From: Stercorarius parasiticus
Taxonomy: Eukaryota > Chordata > Aves > Charadriiformes > Stercorariidae
Assembly (NCBI GenBank): GCA_013396915.1
Contig: VWZL01000203.1
Coordinates: 884,886 to 948,885, forward strand
DNA: 64,000 nt
Direction: 5' to 3'
How positions within the stretch are numbered: position 1 is the first letter of the stretch; each line of letters opens with the position of its first letter. The position numbers and the translations under genes were made by a program. The notes under the pieces are model-generated. The model made no database searches. It was not told the DNA's origin and worked only from the letters and a program-made list of their open reading frames with translations. Positions 38,170 to 53,599 of the stretch are shown here, piece by piece.

Positions 38170-41100
38170 CTTGATTATCTGAATCCCTTTGCTGTAACCA
38201 CATACCAAAATTTTAGGCATTATAATATCAGAGTATCTAAATTTGACACTAAAGTAGGTGGTTGGGGTATTGCCTTGCTTTTCAAGACTTCTCTTACTGA
38301 GATTCCTCATTACTATACTGCAGTAACAACTCCCTGCTGGAGGGTGAAACAATGAGATGCACAAAAAAACAGAAAAAAAATTATCATTATTTTCAGGAGA
38401 TAAATATCTGAAAATCGTGAGTTGTAAGACTGGAATGAGAATTGCAAAAAACATAACAGATAGGTTTGGTTATTTATCTCCTCCAGAGCTCACCGTGGCA
38501 AAGTGTCAATTCTCAAAACAGGAGAAAAAGGTTAGAAAAGAAGAGAGCAACCCTCAGTTAATTTCAGACAAACTGTGCTTTCCAATTTTCGTTATTTCAG
38601 TTAAAGAACAAGCGACAAATATGTTGTCTATACCACTCATCATATACGCAAAATTCACAACTTCTGAATTTACAGAACACTCCCTGAAGCCAATGTGAGC
38701 TGTACATGTGGAGGGCTTAAAGGAGAGGATATTTAAAGAGAAATATTAGTTACAGAAGTATTACTGGAATTGACTTGCTTCTCAAGTTAAGAAACTACAA
38801 CAATTACCGGGTAAGAGAAACCAAAATTTTACTTATTGCTACATGATTTTTTCTGCATGAAGAGTCCAACAGAACAGAGGCGAGCAGTACAAGAGGTTAT
38901 TCATACTCTCTGCAGACACACTAAGCACAATGAGCAAGAGAATTAATCCTTCATATGTGGAGGTAGACATTTTTGTAAGCACTGGGAAAAGAGAAGCATT
39001 TATGCTGTTAATGAGAATGTGACAGTGATTACACAGACAGATAAAGTCAGTATTTGTCACTATCTTAAGCACCTTATTGATTTCAGTGAGTAAAAGGAAA
39101 CAAGTAAAAACTATTTTTCATAACTAGACTGTCTAGACTGACTATATGAAGTCATCTACGAAAATGGGCCTCTAATCATGAACTAGAAATTAGAAAGGAG
39201 ATATTTTAACCTTACTAAGATTACCTGTTTGCCATGGATTTACCCATACTCAGATTACCACAGGTTTAGGCTATAGGAATCAATCAAAAAAAATTACACT
39301 AACTTGCACCATTACCAGAATAACACTGCAGAAAGTTAAAATCTTTACAGAAAGAAAAAGAATATATAATTATTCTAAAATAATGCTCTATTTTTGAAAA
39401 TCATTATTTGCCAGTCGAGAGTCAAGGTTAATTTGTCAAGAGTAACAAATTAGACAAGCTGTAGTTATAGATATGAGCTGCTATTTCCTCTCTCTTGCAT
39501 TACCTTTAATGTGTTTGGCATTCTTGAAAAAACAGAGCAGCCCAATCAATTTGTATCAATTGCATCCCAAGAACTACACAGAAGCCAAAACAAATTTGAG
39601 CTCTAGAAGACTGACTCAAGTCTGAAATAGCAGAATGTAAATCAGAAGTTATAAACCAACTCAGCCTTTTTGCCAATTCTAGGAAACAGCAGAATCTTCA
39701 GTGTATTTTAAGATACGTTTTTAAAATTTCCTCTTTAGGAATTAGAACAAGAACTAACCAACCTAGTCTAAACACTATGAACAAAAACAAAAGAAAAAGA
39801 AAAAAAAAAAGAACAGCAACAATGAAAATCCCCACGAATACCAGCAAACAAAAATCACTGCATCCCTCACATTTTTTTAAGTTTCCATGTAAAAATTACC
39901 AGAACTTTTTCTAAAATAAACACGCAGTCTAACAGCGCTCTGGATATTCTGGGAGTTAATCCAGTATACTGAAGTATTAAACAAAGGTAAAAAAGAAAGT
40001 GACAATGTGATACAGATGCAACTTGAAGTTTCTCTTCTTAATGAACAGATCTTAGTTAACTGAACCTTCCCCCCACCTGCAAGTGATTTATCAGCTCAAG
40101 GATTGAGATAACAATTGAAACATTCTCCTATGAATTTTTACAATGGCAAGATTTGCAGTTTTACAAGTGAAAAAAACCAATGCTACTTCCAATTCATTTC
40201 CAGAGATGTTCACAGAATAAATCAAGGAGACAACAAAGAATCACAAGATGAGGGGAAACAAAGACAGAGAGTAAGAGAAAAAAAGGAATACTGACTATAC
40301 TTTTACTTTTTCCTAACATATATTAGGCAAGGTAGATCTGCTTACTAGGTGACTCTGAAACAAAAGACAATATAATTCTACAAGATGAATATGCTTTTCC
40401 TTCTTATATTCTTGACTCAAACAGCTTATTATATTTATCTCTATAAATATCCACAAAAATAAAATTAAATACATGGAATATATGAAAACTAGAACACAGA
40501 ATTATATAAAATAGGGCTGTAAAAGATTTAAGAAATTCATATAGGGCACCTACAGTTACAACTCCAACACATTCTTTCTAGTCAAAACATAACGCACAGG
40601 CTGTAGTCATTCTCCTATTAAGAGGCAGAGTGAGAAAACCCTTTTTGTAAGTAAAGGAAAGCCAAAATGGCTTTCAGTGTTCATTCAGTTACCTTTAAGA
40701 GATGGATAATATCTTTCTCCTTAACAACAATATCTTCTGAGATAGTCACCTAATCTTTGATCCTTAGTTCTCTACCAGAGGAGTGCATATTAAACAGTTT
40801 TCCTCCAACCAAAGACTGTTGCAAGAATATACGTCAGCAAGAATCAAACCAGAAAAACACATGAAATGGCCCAGCTTTGAACAAAGTTGTGCCTAGATGT
40901 TCAAGAAGAACAAGAAACACATAGAGAACAAGAAATCCAGAGATTTCCTTAGCAAATCTTGCTTTAGTTGTCTACTCAGAGGCATGCATATGTGACGCAG
41001 CAAAGGTAATGTGAGATCATGAGGTAAAATAACAATATCCTTTTTCTTAAGGACTTTTTTTCACCTCAGTCGTAGAAGAATAACTAAAAAAGCATAGGAA

Positions 41101-44100
41101 ACAAAGCATTTTTGGTCAGTTGTGGCTCAGCCCTGAGACCATATACCTAGACCTCTCTTGGTCAGTATGTTCTATTTCCTGAAAAAGTTGCTAACTACAG
41201 GTTTTTTTTCCAAAAGACACGAGCAATTGGTCCTTACATTTACTGATGGCCAGCTTCTGCTATTATGCCAAGGATAACGGTTAATATTTGCACACCCTCT
41301 CAAAACAGAAATTAGGAAATTTAGCTGCCCAAAGAAAATTTTGAAAATGAACTTGCAAAAGGAATGAGCATGCTTGGCACAGAACACATAACATGTTTGA
41401 AAAATTTCTAAGTTTCCAAGCTTTTCTCCTCCCAAAACATCCCAGGCTGAATGTTAATTTCCCCATTACACCTATTGCCAAAAGTAAATAGGAAAATAAT
41501 CTAGAAAAAACAAAGGTGTTCGTGTACATAGGCTCTACGACATGGCTGATGGTACTTACGATGAAAAACAGAATCAAGCAGAAAAAAATAAATCAACCCA
41601 GAAATATACAAAACCACCTTCGATAGTATTTATGAACACTGTTTCAGTATGAGATTTTTTTTTTTCTTTGTTGATGTTATTTATGAAGACTAGCAAAACA
41701 GTAGTGCTGGACTTTATTTTTCTTATATGAGAGAGGGACTGCAGAAGAAATAAGTTCCTTTTTTGGCATTCTAGTTATCATCAACTCACAAAATGAGCTT
41801 ATTACAAGCCCTTTGTAAGACATCCATCAGTAGCAAAAAGAATAATCCCACAATTAAAATTAAAATTAAAGATAATCTACACAAAGACCCAGTAATGAAA
41901 TGACAACAAAAAGCCTAGTAACAGATACCTCTCACTCACTGGAGTAGAAAGCATAATAAAGAGATGGTCTTTATACTATCGTCTGAAGATCAACACCAGG
42001 AATTCTATTTCACACTGGAGAGACCTTTCTAAAAAATACTTAGCCCCCAAGTCTTCTCACTACTCAGCTTAGAAGTTGAAGTGCACTCGGCTTGATGGGA
42101 AAAAGTAATGATGGAAACTGTTTAATTAACTGAAATTCAATGGAAACTTAATTATGGGGTTAGCGACAAACACATAATTGAAAATTACTAAATTGCTTAC
42201 AAGTCACACTTATTGCTTCAGTGGAAATATGCAGCACGTATCTTTATTTCAGAATTTGATACTCTTTTAATGCCAGATGGTCAATTTAAGTTCTTTAAAT
42301 TTGAGGGAGTTTTGTTATACTGGTGAGTTACATCAGAAAAGGCTGCATTAATCTGAAATAGAAGTACCTAGCCACAAGATACTTGCACTGAAAGTACAAA
42401 ACTAACATGAAAAATAACCAACCCTAAAAGTATATTTTAGAAATGCTAAAATCTGTTTCTGTGTAGAAACAAGTATCATCTAATAGTCTTTTGTTTGTTG
42501 TAGTTAATAACATTAGCAAGCCAGCTGCTGCATTCTTCATTAGTTTTGCTTACTAAGGCTCTCAATAACGTTTCCATGCAGAAATTTGTGCTAATCAAAT
42601 CTGGAGCATGGATAATCATAGCTAACTTCACATGACAGGAAAAAACATTTAAAATCAGTGTCAGATGAAGATGTCTACTCTGACTTCTGGAGATCCAAAA
42701 TGGTTCTCTTTTTTTCCTTTTCGCTTGTATGTTGTTAGGTAAAGGAAGTTATAGACCATTAAATAATAAATATTATTTAATGTTATTACAGCAGATGAAG
42801 CCTAAAAAGGGGATTTTTCATAAGTCTCCAATTTTTCTTTATAGGACTGGGAGGTTCTGCCCTAAGAACAGCAGGCCTAACTTATACTAATAAGAGCAAG
42901 GACGTACTGAAGCCTATTGCCAGAATCCTGCTGTAGCAGGAAGAATAGTTTTCCCAACAGAAATTCCCCAAAGGAGGAAGAATATGAAAGTATCAAACAA
43001 AGACCCATTTTCTGTGAAAAAACAGCAGTAAACAAAGAATGGGGTTTTGTTCATCAGAAAAAAAAAGAAAAACAGAAAACATGAGTAAAAAATTCCGCAC
43101 ACACAAAAAATAATTTTCTAAGTCAACGCCAAGGGAACAGTATCACGTCATTTATGAGATGAATTTAAAACTCATTTTGATAGTGGTCTTATACATATTA
43201 ACATAGTACAAACAGAAAGGTATTACAGTGCTGATCCAGGTGAGTTTGAATCATGATAGCAGACTCTGAAAACACAAGCTGTGTCAAGCACAAGCCTGTT
43301 CTTACGCTGATGCTGGGAAGAAAACTCACAGTAAAACAGTGATAAACAGTTGGGATGGAAACGTGTTAAACTAACAGTGCTTTCTGGTTAGTGGCTGTGA
43401 ATCAGTCCCAAATTCCTGGTCAAGCATTTCTCTCTTTATAGTTTTTTTGCAAATAATGTAAACACACACTGTACTGCAGCCCACAGACAGCTTTTACATT
43501 ATCAACTTTATTTCTCTCCTGCTCTCCTGTTACTTTCCACCCTTCAGGAATTCTTTTTTAATGAATGAAGCCTGCTTACCATTTAGACCACACATAAATC
43601 ACAAAAGCTTTCTATCCACGTTACTTTAGATTCCACACATTTTTTCTGATAGCCCAACTCCAGAATGATTAGATGAGCACTGTGCTGCTTCAGTTTTACC
43701 CGTTCATTAAATAAGATTTCCATGTTTTTAAAAAAATCCACTTCTGAATCAGTCAGATGTTTGCATGAATCAGGATGCAAATTACACAGCTGAAATGCAT
43801 CAGAAAAGTACTCCTAGCCAACTGAGAGTGTGTTTTTAAAGTTTAGAGCTCTCAATAGCATGCAGGATGCATGGTCTCAAAACACAGATTTGGAAGGACT
43901 CATTTTGACCTTGCTTTATGTGCCATGATTCATTTCTGGGAGAGCTTGCCTTTTAACCCCTGATCACTGACACTGTATATTATGTATCAAAATTAAGTTT
44001 GCTTAAAGAGCAATTAACTCTGTGAGCAGTGAACTCTGTGACAAGCCAAATGGAAATCCAACTTTATGAAAAATAGGAAGCAAACAAGCTACTGAAACAC

Positions 44101-45734
44101 TTGAGGTAATCGGAGAGGTTGCTCCAATTAAAGAAGTTCGCATACCCAAACTTTTGCAACAGCTTTCCTATTGGTAACATACTCCACATCAATATTTTCT
44201 TTATATATTAATTTTGAAAATTGCCTTTAAGTTTAATAATGATGTCTATGCTATAAAAAAAAAAGCATCTCCACATATTTTATATATATCTAAAAATGCA
44301 TGATAGTGGAAGCAAAATTGCCAGTGTATTTAAAAAGAGCTAACCACATAAAATATCTCAAGCGTGCATCAGTATGAGAGACCATGGAGATTCTAAGCAA
44401 CAAATTTTATCAATAACGCTATGGAGGACAGGAGAAAAAAGGGAAGGTATTTCCAGGTATTGTTGCTAATAGCACAACAAAGAAGATAAAGTACACAGAA
44501 TACATTTGAGCTTGCCCTGAGAAGAGCTGTAATATATTACTGATCAGTAGTGGACATGAGAGCAATCACCTAACATGTAATTGACATATATAGAGGATAA
44601 TGCTGTACTCTGTATCCAGAAATAACTGCTTAACCTCTAATTTAACAAAAGGGGGTTAACTCCTGGGTGAAATAATAATAATTAAGGTAACTAAATAGTG
44701 GAACCAGTTACCTAAGCCTTTGTACAATTCCCTCAGCAGATATTTGTAAGAATAGTTTTATTAACATAGCCGTGGAATAGGCTGCACTGATTTGGTGCAG
44801 TCTTAGAGCAGGGAAGGAAGAAGAAGTCCTTGAGTGTCTTCTGTTTCTACAGTCTGGAAGATTTTTACACTTTTTTTTTCCACTTTAAATATCTTTACAG
44901 TGCTGTAACAACTGAAAATATCTATTACGTGACAATAAAGACAAAGGTCCCCTTTCTGCTACTGATTGCAATGAAATGAAAGTCTAAACATAACACACTT
45001 CATACTGAAGTGTTTACGTGTGTATGTAAGAGGAAGTCAAGCAACAGTAAAGTTGCACACTACAAATTCGCTGTGAGGTTCAGTTTCATCCTGTAAACTG
45101 AAAATGCGTTCTAAGCCAGTCTGTAAATAATGATATTGAATTATACTAGCAACTGTGCTTTAAGAAACAAAATTATGGGTGAAATTAAAGTAATTGCTGC
45201 AACAAGTGGCTGAACGTCTACTTTATTTTTCGGTTTTTTTGTTTGTTTTTTTTTTAAGGAACGGTTCTGAAACCAAAGGCTAGGCTCTGAGGCACCAATT
45301 ACTTTGGAATTGGTGTTTGGAAATAAATAGGAGTTATTTTCAATGGCATATTCAGTCAGACAGATGGAAGCTGAACTGACACTTCTGTCAGATATTCCTC
45401 CAGCTAGCCACTACGAAATAACCGTACAAAAAAAACCCAAACAAAAAATCTTGATGAGGTAAAGTGAAACAGAAGTAGGTCTGCATTAACTTTGATAAAA
45501 TATGCAAAATTTTATTTTATTGCAGCCTTCCTCCCAAATTACGTATTTAAAAAAACCCAACAAACAACTTTGGGGGTAATTTTCTAGTATTTTCAATTTC
45601 TTGGTTTCATAGTAGATTATTCAAAGACAAGAATAGTCCAGAAATGACCAGACTGTTTCATATAGCCAGGCATTAGAAAATTGAATGAGAATATGGAAAT
45701 GTGAACCCTAATATTGATTTATTTAAATTCACGG

Positions 45735-45855
45735 ACATTTAACTTCCTTTGTTTGTACCTCAATTTGTGCGCCCATGAAACAGGCAATTATACAAAGTTA
45801 TCTAAGAGATTCACAGAATATTAGATTATGTGAACTATGTAGATACTCCACAAAT
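45735..45855 (-). mobile_element. Probable MIR-like SINE fragment
   Basis: On the plus strand the stretch 'ttaacttcctttgtttgta', 'cctcaatttgtgcgcccatg' and 'aaacaggcaattatac' resembles the reverse complement of the MIR core ('ttaacctctctgtgcctcag', 'tttcc-catctgtaaaatgg'). The second half is too diverged to be sure of. An alignment to amniote MIR consensus sequences would decide. Confidence 0.4.
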
Positions 45856-48800
45856 CATGCACAAGTCCAGAATTTTTAATCCGATGACATTACATATAGG
45901 GACCGATCCTGCAATATGTTAACTTAAACTCCTTAAAAGCCTCAGATAATGAGTTGGAAAGCCTCAGAAATACCATTGGTAATCAGCTAAAAACAAAGTA
46001 CTACAAACCTAAATTATTCTTGAAAACAAATACTTCAGATTTTCAAAATTTTACCACTGCTGTAATCTGAAATTTGTAAATATTATTTTGGAGCTTTCTA
46101 TTAAATATTAAAGTTTGGAAAACTTCTGGCCTTTGAGTCAGTATAGTGAAGTGAATCCTATGACACTTCCACAAGTAAATATTATGACCTTTAAACCTCC
46201 AAGTCTTTTCTTAAGCCTGCAGAGATAACAATACTCTTAAATGGTAAAAATAAAGCTTGTGAGTAAGATTTGAATAATGTTATCAATACAGTAATGTTCC
46301 TGAAGAGGAAGTCATGATATCTCACAAAACAAAACGGAAGCAACCCAAACCCAAAGAGCCACAGACATAGTAAAAATTAAGTTTGCATACTTAGAAGTGT
46401 AAGAAGAACAGATGAAAACAGAGAATGTGCAATATGGCCAATGATATACACGTACAGAGATAAACCCATTTTCATAAATATTCAATGTTGGCTGGTATTT
46501 ATTGGTCTAATATGAACATGTTTGTTAGACCAAATGGTCTTTCCTAACTTTCTACTCCTAATTATCTAATATTTTCAGCAGGGGCCAAGTGCTTATAAAA
46601 TAACTGATAATAGAGCTAAAGCACAGTCTTCCCTATTGATAATGAGTAGAAACAAATAGATCTTTGAATACCATGTGCATTTTGTTAATACTATAGGCAA
46701 CAATTAGTATTTATATGCTGCTCTTTACATAGCCAACAGGCTAGCATCCAAAGAGATTACCTAAATTCAAGCTGGCATGGAACATTTGGATTTTTTTCTC
46801 AGTTGCATCTAATTCAGTTATCTAAGGGTAAAAATTTTGAAAACAGGGGTCCTAATTTTGTAAAGCAATCAAACAAACAGCATCATACACACAGATGAAT
46901 GATTACCATTAAACACTTGCACTGCACAGTAGAGAAGCATACACCTCCCATTACAGATATAATCACCCTTTTTTTTAATTAGACATATGAGCAAAGTCAT
47001 TTTTGCTACCTCCTTAAGAGGAGTTTCTTCTGAACTAGATGGCTACAGTGTGGCAAACAGATGTAAGAGTTTCTACACAGTTGAAAATCATTCATTCCAA
47101 TGATGAAATGTACACAGATCTAAATCTCTGTATCAGTAAGTCAAGGAAAGATTTGTCATGGAGTACAATATGCCTAAGACTGGCTTATACAGGGAAAAAA
47201 AATGCCTACACTAATACTACACACGCAAATTTTTTTCAGAGAAGAAACATATCAAGTAGCTTGCTAAGTAGATGATTTCCTTCTTTAACAGCACTGTATA
47301 CTACCAAACAAAAAGCATATACATAAAGAAATGTTACTCACTGCCAGCTAATATTTTTGGCCATAACAGTAGTCATATTCTAATCACTAGAGTATATCTA
47401 AAAGTAGCAAGAGAAAGCTAAGCGTCAGTTTATCAAAATTTGAAAAAATACAAATATCTCTAAGGAGAAGGTAGCAAGAACTTGAAATAAAAACAAAGAA
47501 CATAGGACAAGCATAAAAACTACTCAAGGAAGTCAAAAGGACTCATACGGATGAACACTGAGAGCTCTCTTCAGTATAGAAGAGAGAGGTAGTTTTGAAA
47601 AAAAATTGTGTGGAATGTCACGTACAGGTTATTAATTTTAAAGATGTAAAAGCTCAGAAGAAAGAGATTTTCAAAAAGTATTTAAAGTGCCAAAAGATGC
47701 AAACAGGTATTTAGTGGTATTTTCAGAAGCAACTCAGTTGATCAAGCATTCAACGAATTTCAGTGGGATTCAAAAAGCTGCTACGATCAGACACAATTGA
47801 ACATACGTATTTGGAAATTGGCTCCAAGATTTTTTTCAAACATCTAAATAATCAAATTCAGCTATGCTATTTTTTCTCCATATACCTCACTAATGTAAGT
47901 TATGCTATATTGCATTACCTTTCTTGAAACCATGTGACTTTTGAATATTAGAAAACAGGACATACTAAGTAGTCTCCTTTTTTTTTCATGGTAAAACAGG
48001 CTTGCTAAACTTTGAGAACTCTAAATTATCTCTTAATAGTTTCAATGTAAAATGCGATCAGTTTAAAGAATATAAGAATTATTTTCTACTTTCAGTGATC
48101 TTGGAACAAAATAGCAAGATCAAAGAAAAGTATTTACACCTACTATAACCATCCATCTTAGGTACCTGCATTAGGAATCTGAACTTCCTGTGCTGTCACT
48201 AAAGATTTTATAACATGTAAGTGAAAAAATGCCCTCTAGAGAAATACATTGATTTAACAGCATTCTAAATCAGGCATCTGAGCTAGAAGTTGTTGTGACA
48301 CATCTGAAGAGTACTTTATAGTTAAGGTAGCTTCTTTTCTCTTGAATATCGCCTACACAGCTTATGTCAGTCTGCTCACTTCTACACAAATCCACTGCCT
48401 GCAAAGCTGTGTTGACATAAGGCAAGGTAATATGCTTCTATTTCTTCCACCTTGCAACTGAAATTGAACACTGACATCAGCAAATAAGAACATTTGCTCT
48501 GCTTTGTAAATGAAACCATTTGTTCAACAGCTTAAGTATGAGTAACTGTTAAAGCTCTATATTGTATAACAGTGCAATATTTAATACCATGATAGCATAC
48601 AGATGTCACAATGTTGAAACAGAAAAACGAAAGACAGAAAGAAGTAATGAGAAATCCAGGACTTGAATAAGATGAACAATATATGACTGTTGAAGTAAAA
48701 AATAGAAGCGTCTGTAATAACATATGTATCTGGAAGAAATAAGGTAAAGTTATTAATAAATTAAAGTGCTAAGCCAGTACTTCCGGTCCTAGAGAATTCC

Positions 48801-50322
48801 AACTGGCAAAGGCTCTGGAAGCGTGGGTGCTCTGGAACACAGGACCTTGATTTGAAACCCTGACTTTCTGGGCACACATTGTAAATTGCTAGTGAGCTCA
48901 TTTATAACAAAAAAAAAAAAAATCCCAAATGATTCAAAAAAAAGGACTCTCCCTTTTACTTTTGGCATGCTTCTCACAGAAAGAAGAAAAAAAAAAAAGG
49001 AATGCCTTTTAATTCTGTTCTAAAGCATAATAGAAAAGCCTGTGAGACTACAGTTTCCTTCTATTTGGGATGTATGTTGTTGTTGTCTATATTTTTTAAA
49101 AATAGTCCAAAGTGTTCCTTTTTTTCCCCACCCCCTAAACAAGAAACTACTTCTCCAGCTCAAAGACATACTAGAGATCAGCCCTTTACAGTTGAGGAAG
49201 CAGATGGCAAGATCCAAAGCAAGCAATTCAGACTTTGGAAGCATTTTATGAACTACATTCTGAACCACTTGTGTAGTCTAGATGAATTTTTTATGCTGCT
49301 CTTTTCAAATAAACAAAATGATAGTGGCAGAATTCATGCGTGTTTAACACCTAAAAGAATAAAATAATAAAATCAAAATTATGACACAGTAACGTAAAAG
49401 CTTTTCATTTACCACAGAATTCTGAAGTAAGAATTCCAGACAGCTGTGGCTTTATTCACAGGACTGATAAGTTGTGTTGTATTATATTTTAGCCTTCACA
49501 AGAAAAGTCAAGAATATTTGTTTTCCATTTTATTTTAAATTTAGTGAATGGCAATGTGAGATTGTAGTGGCTATGAAGAAAGCCTATTTGATAGATGTTT
49601 TTTTCCTTCCATTAAATGAATAACAAAAAAAAAATAATCCCTGAAGACACTTCTTTGATTTAAGTATGAAAAAACCAATGAAGAATGACTTACAGATTGA
49701 GTAGCCCACTGGTTTCTTTTGGAATGCCCTGAAAGTAAACTAGTGGAGTAAAGCTCATGACTATAAGAAACGTTTGGCATTTCTTGACTTAGTAAGTCAA
49801 GAAACATACAAAATATCATTTTAACATATTATTAATACTTATTTCCAGGGCAATCACTAACACTTATTCTGTGCAACAGATGTAGAGAGCAAACCACTTT
49901 ATTAGAATAAAAAAAATATTATTGGATCTACACATATACCACTGGACTCCGTTTCATTTTGGCATCCATCTTCTACTGAAAAGTGCCTGAGATAAAGGCT
50001 TGTGCAGAGAAAACAAAACAAACGTGTACTTAGTGCATGGAGTTCATCATTGACATGTTTTGTACCTTTGATCATTTGTGTTCAGAATCAAAGAACAAAT
50101 ACAAAAATTGGCATAGAATGTTTTCAGAAGATGAACTTCGCTCTGACCTCCCTTGAATTGTGTATGATGAATCAGAATAAGAATTAAAACACATTGATTT
50201 TTGATAAGACTATCTTTAGTAACACTTCTCCTTACTAGTTAATTACTTTATTTGTTATAAAATGAAAGACTTTTGTTAAAGTTTAAGAATTTTGAAAAGA
50301 ACTACGTAAACTTGGATTATTT

Positions 50323-50350
50323 TATATATATATATACACACACACATATA
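50323..50350 (+). repeat. Compound TA/CA microsatellite
   Basis: A (TA)n run passes directly into a (CA)n run and ends in a short TA run, about 28 bp in all. It is likely to vary in length between individuals. Confidence 0.9.
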
Positions 50351-50449
50351 AATATACAGTTTAAGTTTAAACAGAAGATATCCTAACCATGCAGAAATGA
50401 CTAAATACTAATTTAAATCCATAGTGAACCTAATAAAAAAAGCATCAGT

Positions 50450-50473
50450 CAAAAACAAACAAACAAACAAAAA
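50450..50473 (+). repeat. AAAC tetranucleotide microsatellite
   Basis: Several AAAC units in a row within an A-rich stretch form a short simple repeat in the 16.6-kb intron. Confidence 0.85.
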
Positions 50474-53400
50474 GATTATTCTGTCTGGAATCCCCTACTT
50501 ATCACTAAGAACCATTCTTGGGTGGTGACTCCAAATAAAGTGGAACACAGTATATTGCATCACCTATACTATGTTTCTTTTCCTCTTCTGTCTTTCATAA
50601 CAATTTGATCCATATGCTCCTGATAATTAAAACTATTTAGGTTTCATTATAGATGGAAAACTAGATGCAAACCACAACACAGACGTTTTTCAGTAACAGT
50701 AAATACTATTTTATCAGCCCTCATCTAGGTCAATACTTCTGTTTGGACTACTTGTATATTTATTCTTCAATGTTAACAAACTCTCCAGATAATGAGTGGT
50801 TTCAAATGGAGACAGCCAATCTCAATAAACAGAACTGTCACAAAGATTTGCTGTGTTATGCATTGGTAGACTCTAACTGGAGAGGGAACACTTAGATGCT
50901 ATCCGTTGATTTTCATAAATGCTCAGGACGTTTATGGACAGGAGGCTCAGAGAGATGTAAACCAGCATGGTCACAAATATTATCACCATACAAAAGCGAG
51001 CTAAAAACGTGTATGTGTGTAAAACCACAGAAAGATATTTTCATTGAAGTAGTGGCTTTTTATACTATTTCATTATACTTCCATTTGGGTGTTTAGTCCA
51101 CATCAGTTGTTTACCCGGGAAAACTCTGCTTGCAAGAACACATACAAATGCAAAACTCATAAAACCTGATATTTGATATTTTCCCCCACTTGAACTGTTC
51201 AAAAAACAGATTGACTTATCTTTCAACATTCCATTCAACTACAGCCTATAGTATTAATAAGGCAGTCTGATTCATCTATATGACAGCTATTCTCTAGCAG
51301 TATCTTCTGCTCTTTGCTTGAAACTATGCTACCCATAAAAAACCCTCTGTATATCCAATTATTTTTTCCATTTTAAGTCTACATTAAAAATAATGATCTT
51401 TGAACAAGGCCATTATATGGCATTTATGACTGATGAGGGTCATTATTTGACATTCTTGCTTATTATTGATCCTCAGAAACAGTATTATATCTCAGTCAGC
51501 AGTACTTAAGTTTTGTTCTATATTTTAATTGCAGAGCATTTGTTTCAAAAAAGAACTTATTTCTGAAACAATGAACACTGATGTTACATGAGCCTGAGTA
51601 AACATAAATAAATGATAAATTTGAAAATCTTAAAATTCTGTGTTGTCCTAATAAGGCTGAGGTCCTTTAAAGTTATTCCTCCTTCTGCGTTTAATTACAG
51701 ATAGAAACTCATTAAGTCTCTTCACTGCATCTTTCTGGAATGCAAAATTCCTGGCTATGATCTCAGAAGCAACCATTTCTGACAACACAATACACTATAT
51801 ATTGTGCTATATAGATAAAAAAGAAAAGCATATGATTGATACTCTTTTTAATCACACATTTCTGAAACAAGGCTTCCCAGATGTACACTATAGTGCAACT
51901 GTATGCAGATGCAGTATGCTCCTAGTTTTCCTTTGCATATTCATATTCAAAACTTTCATCAACTGTGAGATCATTCCCATTTGTAAGACTGCCATTTTCA
52001 TGGCAAAAAGTCAGATAGGAAATCTTAGGAAGTAAGATTCATGAATGTGGCCTAAAAACCCCAAATTATTTCCGAAAACCCAGTTTCTCTATACAAGCTA
52101 AACAACAAACAAGACCACAGTCGAAAATTAATATGACAGATTTTTACAATAACGTTAGAAAAGTACATCTTTAAATGAATACCTAGATTATTTAAGTATA
52201 TATGAATAAAGTCACTGAGAGTCACTTATCTTCTGAACGACTAGTTCTGTCAGGGTAAAAAGAAACTAGCTAATAAGGACATGTAATTTTGCATGTAAAG
52301 AAAAAGAAAGATACTTCTCTGTTCTTGTTTCTTTAATTTTCTTTCTATGGCTTGATTTTGTCACATTCATTGCTGTCCTGTAATGTTCTTGGTGCATTTC
52401 ACTCCCATACGTTTGGGCAGAATGATAAATATATATTAACCCAGGGGCCATTTATGGTTAGGAGATTACACTGGTAACTGCCTATGTTGAAAATGACTCA
52501 GATTAACTATGCAAAAGAAATATACAAATGATGCTATCTAGGTGCTCATCCTTTATATGGATGTAATTTAGTTTCTGAACTAAAACAGAACAAAACAATC
52601 AAAACCAGGATTTAAGAATGAGAGCAATCCACATGATAAACTCAAGGTTCAAGGTAGCAGCTTGTCCTTGTGTCTCCAGAAACTCCTGGATGCCAGGGGA
52701 AATTGTTAGCACTGCTAGTTTTCTTCTGGACCAGTTCCAAGAGAAATTAAAATAAGACTCAAAATTCTCACAGCTTCAATTTAGTTGCCATTAATATACT
52801 AACCAAACGAAGTCCCTAGGCAGTTACTGCTTCCTTCACACAGATGAGGCATACAGATTAAATAGGTCCATCCTACAGAATCAATTAATTTTTCAAAACT
52901 GGGAGTTGAATTTGGTTATTTAGATTTAAGTAAATTCGACATTATACACAGAAAGTTCTTACATGCTGTACTGATGTGTTACAAAAAGCTGTGAGATGTT
53001 ACAACACTTATGTGAATTAATCATGCATTTTCAATAGCATGCTCAGTAAAAAAATTGAATATTTGGATTTTAAGACATTGATTATTTGTGTATCAGAAAT
53101 GCAAGATTTCTCTTGGCCTATGTCAAACTAACACTGCAGCACAAAGAGTATTTCTTGAATTCTTCTCAGATTGTATATCCAGTTTTGAGAGGGACTGTTT
53201 TCTTTATTCTGTGCTATTATACAACACTTCTTTTTGCCTGGCATCTGACAGGCATTCCCATCCTTTGCGTTTACTTTACTTCACTTCCTCAAAGCTGAGG
53301 CTGCAAAAACACAGCCAGCAGCCTCATACAGCTTTTCATGGAAAACTGACATTCTAACCTGGCACCTAACTTCACTTTATTATTCACCCAGAGAGGTTTA

Positions 53401-53495
53401 AAACTCTGAGATGGATTTAAATATTTATGCCAACAAAGAAACTGATGAAAAGTTTAACCACAAAAGAGGAAAATGAAAACAATGTAAGCCATTAC

Positions 53496-53599
53496 TGAAG
53501 CAGCTCCTCTTGTGAAAGCTCTGATGTTCTTTGCTTGCCAGTCACCAGCTCCAGCTCATCCTTCAACTCCTGGATCTCCTTTTGCAGCTGGACAACCAT
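53496..53599 (-). CDS. KIF6: KIF6 neck coiled-coil exon (QLQKEIQELKDELELVTG)
   Basis: This 104-bp exon lies between acceptor TTTGTAG (AG at 53601-53600) and donor GTAATG. It begins in phase 0 with MVVQLQKEIQELKDELELVT, continues GKQRTSELSQEELL and ends with CA of a split Gln codon. The LQKEIQELKDEL heptads and VTG-QRT are near-identical to KIF6 of other vertebrates and form the neck or first stalk coiled coil behind the motor. The leading Met is an internal residue, not a start. The same TTTGTAG word occurs 32 bp upstream (AG at 53633-53632), but using it would break the frame. Confidence 0.95.

Larger units (their letters stand above)
36857..53495 (-). other. KIF6: KIF6 intron, 16.6 kb
   Basis: This intron runs from donor GTAATG (53495-53490) to acceptor TTTTCAG. 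The exons on either side are adjacent in KIF6 of other vertebrates, so no coding exon of this gene is missing here. It holds the CR1 tail at 38070, a probable MIR fragment near 45.7 kb and microsatellites near 50.3-50.5 kb. I recognise no other gene; the open frames (for example 49002-49367, 38357-38698 and 41281-41577) have no family signature. Confidence 0.85.

Noticed and set aside
46700..46765. Possible third MIR-like fragment ('atttatatgctgctctttac')
   Set aside because: The similarity is limited to a few short words and the core segment is absent.
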